Positions 41,755-47,270 of a stretch of DNA of 47,270 nucleotides are shown one piece after another (within the stretch, counting starts at the first letter, position 1; every line of letters starts with the position of its first letter). The notes beneath the pieces are model-generated. The model did not search any database and was not told where the DNA came from. It saw only the letters and a list, made by a program, of their open reading frames with translations. Source of the stretch: Bacilli bacterium (GTDB lineage: Bacteria; Bacillota_I; Bacilli_A; RF39; UBA660). Location: contig JAEDNL010000004.1 in NCBI GenBank assembly GCA_016302505.1, positions 1 through 47,270 on the forward strand, written 5' to 3'. Made by a program: the position numbers and the translations under genes.

Positions 41755-42447
41755 ATGAAAGTATCTATAATAATACCTGTATTAAATCCTACATCTAGAT
41801 TGATAACTTTAACAGATGAACTTATTAAAAATAAGTTTGATGATATTATTGTTATTGATGATGGCAGTAATAATGACTATAAAAGTATTTATAAAAAACT
41901 TAATAAAAATATAAGAATTAAGTATCATAGAGTTAATTTAGGAAAAGGTTCTGCGATAAAAACAGGAATCAAAAATGTAAAAACAGATGCATATATAACT
42001 GTGGATGCAGATCTTCAACATAGTATTAATGATATTATTAAAATAAGAGAAGAACTTAATAATAATGATGTTGTTATTGGACAAAGAAATTTCAAATTAA
42101 AAAGTGTTCCTTTTAAAAGTAAATTTGGTAATAAGTTTTCTAGTATTATGTACTTTTTAAAAACACATAAGAAATGTAATGATACTCAAAGTGGATTAAG
42201 AGGGATAAATATTAAATATAAAAATGAAATGCTAAATATTAAGGGTTATAGATATGATTATGAAATGAATCAATTATTTTATTTTGCTAAGAATAACATA
42301 GATATAAAATATATAGATATGGAAACAATATATGAAAAAGGAAATCCTACAAGTCATTTTAATGCTCTTAGAGATTCATTTTTAGTGCATAAGGAGTTCT
42401 TTATAATATTTACAATAATTATCTTAATACTTATAATAATTATATAA
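41755..42447 (+). CDS. Family 2 glycosyltransferase, polyprenyl-phosphate type
   Basis: The 230-residue enzyme has a GT-A fold at 1-205: nucleotide-sugar site IIVIDDGSNND (Asp35, Asp36), the LGKGSAIKTGI loop, the metal motif Asp84-Ala-Asp86 and a later DTQSGLRG acceptor region. This is the dolichol/undecaprenyl-phosphate sugar transferase type. A hydrophobic C-terminal segment (about 212-230) is probably a single membrane anchor. Substrate is unknown; a role in wall or surface glycan synthesis is likely. An AAGGAGT site precedes the ATG. Confidence 0.85.
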   Translation: MKVSIIIPVLNPTSRLITLTDELIKNKFDDIIVIDDGSNNDYKSIYKKLNKNIRIKYHRVNLGKGSAIKTGIKNVKTDAYITVDADLQHSINDIIKIREELNNNDVVIGQRNFKLKSVPFKSKFGNKFSSIMYFLKTHKKCNDTQSGLRGINIKYKNEMLNIKGYRYDYEMNQLFYFAKNNIDIKYIDMETIYEKGNPTSHFNALRDSFLVHKEFFIIFTIIILILIIII

Positions 42448-42479
42448 TTATTTTTAATTAATATTTTTAATTAAAAGTA

Positions 42480-42509
42480 TTGACAACTAAATATTAATAA
42501 TGATATATT
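42480..42509 (+). promoter_or_regulatory. Promoter of the leader ORF and RelA/SpoT-like gene
   Basis: Consensus TTGACA, an 18-nt spacer and TATATT preceded by TGa. It lies 30 nt before the leader ORF's ATG. No other promoter of similar quality is seen before 44198. Confidence 0.65.
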
Positions 42510-42539
42510 TATTGCAATATTACATTTTTAGGAGGGTTT

Positions 42540-42644
42540 ATGCAAAGCATTACTAGAAGAATATTTGTAAAATCAATATCAAATGAAATTTGCTTTAATT
42601 TCTCTGGTTTTATATGCTGCTGTATTAACTCTTCTAAAATTTAA
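42540..42644 (+). CDS. 34-residue leader peptide or small protein
   Basis: A GGAGGG ribosome site 4 nt before the ATG opens a 34-codon frame. It encodes a basic N-terminal part (SITRRIFVKS), a hydrophobic middle, three consecutive Cys codons (26-28) and an end in INSSKI. Its stop codon is the first base pair region of a strong terminator hairpin, and the RelA/SpoT-like gene follows. The arrangement of promoter, short ORF and terminator suggests an attenuation leader, but no antiterminator is evident. It could also be a real small peptide. I know of no matching family. Confidence 0.5.
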   Translation: MQSITRRIFVKSISNEICFNFSGFICCCINSSKI

Positions 42645-42684
42645 GCGACAAGTTTGAGCCTTTTGGCCGACTTGCCGCTTTTTT
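42643..42684 (+). terminator. Terminator-like hairpin between leader ORF and RelA/SpoT-like gene
   Basis: AAGCGACAAGT (42643-42653) pairs with ACTTGCCGCTT (42670-42680) apart from one A-C mismatch. The loop contains a further GCC/GGC pairing, and a T run follows. It is the most GC-rich hairpin in this part of the window and starts within the leader's stop codon. Confidence 0.7.
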
Positions 42685-42706
42685 GTTATAAGAAAGGAGG
42701 GTTTTA

Positions 42707-44140
42707 ATGATTACTAAAGAAGATTTATTTAATAAAATTAAAGAATATAATTCTGAAGAAGTTGAACTAGTTAAAAAAGCGTATGAATATGCTGAAAATT
42801 TACACAATGGACAATATAGACAAAGCGGAGAACCATATATAAGTCATCCTCTTAATGTTGCTTATATTTTAGCAGAAATGCATGCTGATGGAGATACTAT
42901 TTGCGCAGGACTTCTTCATGATACTTTAGAAGATACTAATATAACAAAAGAAGATATAGCACATGATTTTAATCAAAATATCGCATCATTAGTGGATGGA
43001 GTAACCAAATTATCGAAAATGAATTTTTCTTCAAAACAAGATCAAAATTATGCTAATACTAGAAAAATAATAACAGGCATAACAGAAGATGTACGAATTA
43101 TTATCATAAAACTAGCAGACAGATTACATAATATGAGAACTTTAGAATATAAAAGTGAATTTAAACAAAAAGAAAATTCATTAGAAACTATGGAAATATT
43201 TGTACCTCTTTCATATTTAATTGGGGCATATAGAATCAAAAGTGAATTAGAAGATTTATCACTTAGATATTTAAAACCTGATGTATATATGAGAATTCAA
43301 GATAAAAAAGAAAAGTTAGAAAATGAGTGCATTCCATGTTTACAAGAAATGTTATATAAAATAGAAAAATTATTAAACGATAGAAATGTGCCAAATGAAA
43401 TAAAAGTAAGGACTAAAAATATATATGGTATATATAAAAGATTAAGTGAAGGTCATAAGTTGTCAGATATTCATGATTTATTAGCATTAAAAATAATGGT
43501 TGATGAAGTTGATAATTGTTATAAAACATTAGGAATTGTTCATGATGTTTATCATCCGATTAATGAAAGATTCAAGGATTATATATGTAATCCTAAAACT
43601 AATATGTATAGTAGTTTGCATACAACAGTATTTGGCCCAAATGATAGGTTAGTTCAAACTCAAATAAGAACATTTGAAATGGATAAAATAGCTTCTTTTG
43701 GATTAACTGCGTATTGGGAATCTGAAAAAGGTAAAGCAAGAGATTTGATGCAACAAGATTTAAAAAATAAATTTCAATTTTTTAACTCATTAATAGAAAT
43801 CAATTCAATTTTTGGAGATAATCAAGAATTTGTACGACAAGTAAAAAATGAATTATTTTCAGATAAAGTATATGTATATACTACAAAAGGGAAAATAATA
43901 GAATTACCAAAAGGTTCAACTTTAATTGATTATGTTTATTTAGTGGATAAGAAAGTAGCTGATACAATGGTAGGCGCATTTGTTAATGATATATTAGTGC
44001 CTGTTGATTATGTATTGAAAAATAAAGATAGGGTTAAAGTCATAACAGATGAATTATCTTTTGGTCCTAAAGAAGATTGGATAGATAAGGCTCATACAAG
44101 TTTAGCAAAGAAAATGATAAAAAAAATGAATGGGGATTAA
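42707..44140 (+). CDS. Short RelA/SpoT homologue (HD, synthetase-like, TGS; no ACT)
   Basis: The 477-residue protein has an N-terminal HD domain with His47 and His71-Asp72 plus LEDT and LADRLHNMRTL, the ppGpp hydrolase signature, complete. The synthetase-like domain (about 225-345) keeps DIHDLLA (Asp257), RFKD (288-291) and SLHTTV. It has Gln317 where the catalytic Glu of EvQIRT is expected (VQTQIRT), Lys262 for the usual Arg in LAIR, and Met300 before the stacking Tyr. A TGS domain (about 390-455) is present, but the C-terminal helical and ACT domains of full Rel are absent. It may be hydrolase-only. It follows the leader/terminator with AAAGGAGGG. Confidence 0.85.
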   Translation: MITKEDLFNKIKEYNSEEVELVKKAYEYAENLHNGQYRQSGEPYISHPLNVAYILAEMHADGDTICAGLLHDTLEDTNITKEDIAHDFNQNIASLVDGVTKLSKMNFSSKQDQNYANTRKIITGITEDVRIIIIKLADRLHNMRTLEYKSEFKQKENSLETMEIFVPLSYLIGAYRIKSELEDLSLRYLKPDVYMRIQDKKEKLENECIPCLQEMLYKIEKLLNDRNVPNEIKVRTKNIYGIYKRLSEGHKLSDIHDLLALKIMVDEVDNCYKTLGIVHDVYHPINERFKDYICNPKTNMYSSLHTTVFGPNDRLVQTQIRTFEMDKIASFGLTAYWESEKGKARDLMQQDLKNKFQFFNSLIEINSIFGDNQEFVRQVKNELFSDKVYVYTTKGKIIELPKGSTLIDYVYLVDKKVADTMVGAFVNDILVPVDYVLKNKDRVKVITDELSFGPKEDWIDKAHTSLAKKMIKKMNGD

Positions 44141-44150
44141 ATGAATATTT

Positions 44151-44170
44151 GAGTTTATAGGGAACTCTTT
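44151..44170 (+). terminator. Weak hairpin between the RelA/SpoT-like gene and the peptide gene
   Basis: GAGTT (44151-44155) and AACTC (44163-44167) with a 7-nt loop and only three T. It is a weak terminator at best, so transcription probably continues into the peptide operon. Confidence 0.3.
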
Positions 44171-44197
44171 AAAAAAACTAAGGAAGGAGGAAATGTA

Positions 44198-44290
44198 ATG
44201 GAAGAACTAATTAAAATATTAGAAAATAATAAAGAAAAAATTTCTGTTTCTTATTCGGTGAATAGCGCTAGTTGTGATGATTTAGAATAG
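44198..44290 (+). CDS. Candidate RiPP precursor peptide, 30 residues
   Basis: A very strong ribosome site (AAGGAAGGAGG, 7 nt before the ATG) opens a 30-codon frame ending TAG. The first 14 residues (MEELIKILENNKEK) look like a short helical leader. The rest (ISVSYSVNSASCDDLE) is a Ser-rich core with one Tyr, two Asn/Asp regions and a single Cys26. It lies 18 nt before a radical SAM/SPASM gene. Short peptide genes in this position are typical substrates of such enzymes. I do not recognise the peptide family. Codon use matches its neighbours. The gene is below usual length cut-offs. Confidence 0.7.
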   Translation: MEELIKILENNKEKISVSYSVNSASCDDLE

Positions 44291-44308
44291 CAAAGGGGGA
44301 TTAACAAA

Positions 44309-45304
44309 ATGAACGAAATTAATGATTTAAGAAAAATGGAAATGTGCATTACTTCAACATGTAATTTAAAATGCAAACATTGTTATCAACATTTTGAAAA
44401 AAATAAATATAATATAGATAAAAATAAAATTTTTGAAATAATTGATTACGCATATTCTCATGGGTGCAAACAAATTATACTAAGTGGAGGAGAAATTTTT
44501 ATGCGAGAGGATATATATGAAATAATTAAATATATATCTTTAAAAAAAATAGAAATAACTTTAGTGACTAATGGAACATTAATTGATATAGAAAAAATAA
44601 GTCAATTTAGAAATCAAAAATTAATTTTTCAAATATCAATTGATGGAGATGAAAAAAGACATGATGACAGAAGAGGAAAGGGAAATTATGTTAAAACATT
44701 AAACGTAATTAGAGAACTTAAAAAAATCGGATATAAAGTTAAAGCTAATGTAACTTTAGATAATGACAATTATAGATTTGTGCCAAATATTATTAATAAT
44801 AAATTATATGATGAAGTTACATTTTTGCCAGTAGCAAATGTTGGTGCTGCAAAGCTAAATGGTAAATCAAAATCTTCAAACGAACTTAATCAATATATAG
44901 AATTATTATACAAAACAGTTCCAAAGACAAGAACAATTTGCGACAAGTGTTGTATTTTTCCAAATGGAATTTCTATCAATTATGATGGCTTTGTGTACCC
45001 ATGTTCTATAGCAAGAGATTTTAAATTAATTCAAATGGGAAATATTTTTGATAAATCAATAAGTAAAATAATTGATGATTTTTGCGGAACAGAGGTTGCA
45101 AAAAGATTATTGAATTATAAAAGTAATAATCAAATAGAAAAATGTAGAAAATGTATGAACAAAGAAAAATGTAATCAAGGTTGTAGAATACGTGCACTTA
45201 AATTCAATGGAAACCTTTTAAAGCCAGATCCATTTTGTTGCAAAATATTTAATGGTGAATATAAAAATATAGATTATTCTGATATATATTGGGGCAATAA
45301 ATGA
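44309..45304 (+). CDS. Radical SAM/SPASM peptide-modifying enzyme
   Basis: The 331-residue protein has the radical SAM cluster motif Cys18-x3-Cys22-x2-Cys25 (CNLKCKHC) and SGGE (59-62) for SAM binding. The C-terminal SPASM region is complete: Cys215-x11-Gly-x4-Cys232, then Cys279-x2-Cys282-x5-Cys288-x3-Cys292, and a last Cys at 310 or 311, binding two auxiliary clusters. SPASM enzymes mostly modify ribosomal peptides, making thioether, C-C or other cross-links. Only 17 residues precede the first Cys, so there is no N-terminal peptide-recognition (RRE) domain. The ribosome site is AAAGGGGGA. The 30-residue peptide gene lies just upstream, and the amidohydrolase overlaps by ATGA. Confidence 0.9.
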   Translation: MNEINDLRKMEMCITSTCNLKCKHCYQHFEKNKYNIDKNKIFEIIDYAYSHGCKQIILSGGEIFMREDIYEIIKYISLKKIEITLVTNGTLIDIEKISQFRNQKLIFQISIDGDEKRHDDRRGKGNYVKTLNVIRELKKIGYKVKANVTLDNDNYRFVPNIINNKLYDEVTFLPVANVGAAKLNGKSKSSNELNQYIELLYKTVPKTRTICDKCCIFPNGISINYDGFVYPCSIARDFKLIQMGNIFDKSISKIIDDFCGTEVAKRLLNYKSNNQIEKCRKCMNKEKCNQGCRIRALKFNGNLLKPDPFCCKIFNGEYKNIDYSDIYWGNK

Positions 45305-46164
45305 TAATAGATGCACATAGTCATATAAAAATTGACGAAAAAATAGAAGAAAATATAAACGATTCTATAATAAGTATGGAAAAAAATGGTATAAAAAAAA
45401 GTATTGTAAGCATCGACCCATTCATAAAAGAATTAAAATGTCCTAAAGATTTTTATCATTATGTTTCAGTTACTGATGATGGTAAAAATTTAAGAACTGT
45501 CTGCCATAATTGTAAAACTATAAAAAAGTATGCAAAAGATCCTTTTGAAGAATATAATGATATTCTTCTTCAAAATATTGATGAACATTTTATACCATTT
45601 CTTACTTTGCCTGTTGTTAATAATACAATAAAAGATGAAATAGAAATGTATCGTAAAAGTGTATATGGCTTGAAAATTTATACAGGATTAAGTGAAAAAA
45701 AATTAAATGAATTAGAAGAATTTGAATATGAATTACCACTGCTAATTCATACCGGTATTCAACAAAATCAAAATCCAAAATATATGATAGAATTTTTAAA
45801 AAAATATAAAGGATATGTAATTTTAGCACATTATGCAAGGTTTTGTCCTGAAACAGTTGATTTTATTAAAAATAGTTCAAATATATTTATAGATACATCC
45901 CCTTCAAACTACTTATATAAGAAATTTGTGAAAAATCAAAAAAAAGGTGGCTTATTTGATAAAAGTGATATTATGTCTCCAGAGTCGCTTTATTATAAAG
46001 CAATTGAATTATATGGCATAGATAAAATAATTTTTGGGACTGATTATCCATTTTCGAGTCGAGAAGATGAAATTGATATTCTTAATAATTTAAAATTAAG
46101 TAATGATGAAATTGATAGTATTACTTACAAGAATATAAAAAAGGTATTAGGAGGCAAAATATGA
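45301..46164 (+). CDS. Amidohydrolase-family metal-dependent hydrolase
   Basis: The 287-residue protein is a TIM-barrel hydrolase of the amidohydrolase-2 type. Metal-site residues fit His6-x-His8 (DAHSHI), His150 (LLIHTG), His177 (LAHYAR) and Asp248 (IFGTDYPF). A segment at 47-71 carries Cys47 and Cys68-x2-Cys71, unusual for the family, which might bind another metal. It starts inside the stop codon of the radical SAM gene (ATGA) and is itself overlapped by the acetyltransferase, so all three are made together. Bottromycin-type pathways use an amidohydrolase on the peptide backbone; leader removal or core hydrolysis is possible here. The substrate is inferred. Confidence 0.85.
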   Translation: MIIDAHSHIKIDEKIEENINDSIISMEKNGIKKSIVSIDPFIKELKCPKDFYHYVSVTDDGKNLRTVCHNCKTIKKYAKDPFEEYNDILLQNIDEHFIPFLTLPVVNNTIKDEIEMYRKSVYGLKIYTGLSEKKLNELEEFEYELPLLIHTGIQQNQNPKYMIEFLKKYKGYVILAHYARFCPETVDFIKNSSNIFIDTSPSNYLYKKFVKNQKKGGLFDKSDIMSPESLYYKAIELYGIDKIIFGTDYPFSSREDEIDILNNLKLSNDEIDSITYKNIKKVLGGKI

Positions 46165-46721
46165 TTAATTTAAAAAGAATTGAAAATTTAGTTTCGGAAC
46201 AGTTGATATTAAGAGCATTTACATTAAATGATAAAGAAAAACTATATAATAATTGGGGTATTGATACTGAAATAGCAAAATATATGTTATGGAAAAATTA
46301 TAAATCAATTGAGGATGCTGAAAAAAGTATAAATTATTATATTGAATGTTATGACAATAATTCAAATTTTAGACAATATGCTATTGAATTAAAAGATACA
46401 AAAGAATTAATAGGGCAAATTAGTTTTGATATTAGTAAAAGACATGAAAGTGCTGAAATAGCTTATTTATTATCAAAAAAATATCAAAATAATGGATATA
46501 TGAAAGAAAGTTTATTGTTGTTAATTAATTATTTAATTGATGAAGTTGGTATAACTAAAATAAAAGCAGAAGTAATGATAGAAAATATACCAAGTATAAA
46601 ATTATTGGAAAAATTAGGCTTTGAAAAAGAAGGAATCGAAAAACTTAAATATAAGAAAAAAGATGGTTTATTTACAGATGTTGTTATAATGAGTATTATA
46701 GATGATAAAAGAAAAAAGTAG
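46161..46721 (+). CDS. GNAT acetyltransferase, RimJ/RimL type
   Basis: The 186-residue protein is a GCN5-related N-acetyltransferase of the RimJ/RimL/RimI group. N-terminal LVSEQLILRAFTLNDKEKL is followed by the central strands with ELIGQISFDI, the acetyl-CoA site around KKYQNNGYMKESL and the C-terminal NIPSIKLLEKLGFEKEGI. Such enzymes acetylate ribosomal protein N-termini, antibiotics or peptide amines. It overlaps the amidohydrolase stop by ATGA behind AGGAGG, so it belongs to the peptide operon. It may acetylate the mature peptide or protect the producer; neither is shown. No transporter gene follows within the window, only the asnS T-box. Confidence 0.85.
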   Translation: MINLKRIENLVSEQLILRAFTLNDKEKLYNNWGIDTEIAKYMLWKNYKSIEDAEKSINYYIECYDNNSNFRQYAIELKDTKELIGQISFDISKRHESAEIAYLLSKKYQNNGYMKESLLLLINYLIDEVGITKIKAEVMIENIPSIKLLEKLGFEKEGIEKLKYKKKDGLFTDVVIMSIIDDKRKK

Positions 46722-46820
46722 AGATGTTTAGTAAACGCTATGTATAAAGTCTATGTGTGGATTTTAGTATATTGAAATTTATAGGACTGATCGCAATTAT
46801 AAACTTGATAATAAAAAAAC

Positions 46821-46849
46821 TTTACAAACAAGTAAACTAGTGCTACAAT
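46821..46849 (+). promoter_or_regulatory. Promoter of the asnS T-box leader
   Basis: TTTACA, an exact 17-nt spacer and TACAAT preceded by TGc. The 99 bp between the acetyltransferase stop and this promoter show no gene and no clear terminator. Confidence 0.65.
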
Positions 46850-46860
46850 TATGACATAAA

Positions 46861-47054
46861 TCTTTGATGTGGAGAAGTAACATATAGATGTTTTAAAGAG
46901 AGTTAGTGGTTGGTGTAAACTAATAAACTATATATGTGAATAACACCACGGAGTGGAATATTGAAATTAAGTAGATATTCTCGGGAAACCGTTATAATAA
47001 TAAAGTAAACAAAGGATGGTACCGTCTTTATGACTCCTTATACCATCTTTTTTT
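46861..47054 (+). promoter_or_regulatory. T-box riboswitch, Asn-specific, controlling asnS
   Basis: Stem I is visible: GTGG (46869-46872) pairs with CCAC (46946-46949), and CATATAG pairs with CTATATATG. Between them the specifier loop holds GAATAACA, whose AAC (46942-46944) is an Asn codon followed by a purine. The T-box sequence AAAGGATGGTACCG (47011-47024) carries the UGGU that pairs with the uncharged tRNA end. GATGGTA (47015-47021) pairs with TACCATC (47041-47047) followed by a T run, the terminator. Uncharged tRNA-Asn should favour read-through into asnS. Confidence 0.93.
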
Positions 47055-47077
47055 ATTTAAGGAAAGGAATGAGAAAT

Positions 47078-47270
47078 ATGGATGTAAAAGATTTATTTAT
47101 AGAAATTGAAAATTATGAAAACAAAGATGTTACTTTAGAAGGATGGGTTCGTAATAATAGAAATCAATCTAATTTTGGATTCATTGATTTTAATGATGGA
47201 ACATATTTTCAAAACTTACAATTAGTATATGAAAAAGAATTAAAAGACTTTGAAAGCATTAGTAAAATTA
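47078..47270 (+). CDS. asnS: Asparaginyl-tRNA synthetase (5' part, runs off the window)
   Basis: The first 64 codons are present and the frame is open at the window edge. The protein begins with the OB-fold anticodon-binding domain of class IIb synthetases. VTLEGWVRNNRNQSNFGFID followed by FNDGTYFQNLQLVYEKEL is characteristic of AsnRS, and the Asn specifier in the T-box agrees. An AAGGAATGAG-like ribosome site precedes the ATG. Confidence 0.92.
   Translation, partial: MDVKDLFIEIENYENKDVTLEGWVRNNRNQSNFGFIDFNDGTYFQNLQLVYEKELKDFESISKI

Noticed and set aside
42540..42644. The 34-codon Cys-rich leader as a second RiPP precursor
   Set aside because: It is followed by a terminator and a RelA/SpoT-like gene, not by a modifying enzyme; kept as a leader or small-protein candidate only.

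Overview
The window is about 47 kb of very AT-rich DNA from a low-GC Bacillota-type bacterium. The code is standard: TGA is used as a stop and Trp is TGG. Ribosome binding sites are GGAGG or the shifted AGGTGA form, and promoters are sigma-A-like, often with an extended -10 (TGnTAWWAT). Wall enzymes (a DacA/DacF-type carboxypeptidase, a FemX-like transferase), FtsA/FtsZ, and several proteins known only from endospore formers (YunB, SpoVIF, YutH-like, GerS-like) point to a walled, possibly sporulating, probably gut-associated member of the Bacilli or a related uncultured lineage. The species cannot be read from the sequence.

Layout. 1-5.2 kb: a ferredoxin on the minus strand, a tail-anchored unknown, then yunB, yutD, a DUF1292-like gene, an unknown, a yutH-like gene and an S1-domain regulator; this partly keeps the Bacillus yutH-yutD-yunB neighbourhood. 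5.29-6.38 kb: twelve tRNA genes read from one strong promoter. 6.4-10.7 kb: a plastic region with an orphan MvaI/BcnI-type endonuclease, a decayed MacB-type ABC transporter, an unknown gene, a DHH phosphoesterase paralogue and an IS110 relic. 10.7-18.5 kb: PH-domain protein, D,D-carboxypeptidase, RNase Y, a thioredoxin/CcdA redox pair, spoVIF, femX-like, enolase. 18.5-26.1 kb: secG-rnr-smpB, secE-nusG, rubrerythrin, a zinc dehydrogenase, an IS30 relic and rplK-rplA. 26.1-34.4 kb: DUF378, GerS-like lipoprotein, ftsA-ftsZ, a YgjP-type metallopeptidase, SpoU methylase, rimM-trmD-unknown-hisS. 34.5-42.4 kb: an LRR surface protein with a sortase-like tail, two minus-strand tRNAs, a DUF5684-like membrane protein, parE-parC, and a family 2 glycosyltransferase. 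42.5-46.7 kb: a short leader ORF with a terminator, a truncated RelA/SpoT homologue, then a compact operon of 30-residue peptide, radical SAM/SPASM protein, amidohydrolase and GNAT acetyltransferase. 46.8-47.27 kb: an Asn-specific T-box and the start of asnS.

The main candidate for an undescribed system is 44198-46721. A small peptide gene too short for routine gene calling precedes a radical SAM enzyme with a complete SPASM cysteine pattern, followed by two further enzymes joined by ATGA overlaps. This looks like a ribosomally made, post-translationally modified peptide (RiPP) locus. It may share a transcript with the RelA/SpoT-like gene, whose synthetase active site looks damaged while its hydrolase site is intact. 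Other unusual features are a LysM-like domain inserted in the catalytic domain of RNase R, a 59-residue acidic tail on ribosomal protein L11, an apparent AUU start on the GerS-like lipoprotein, and terminator hairpins that overlap the promoters of the next operon (secE, rplK, parE, rnr).
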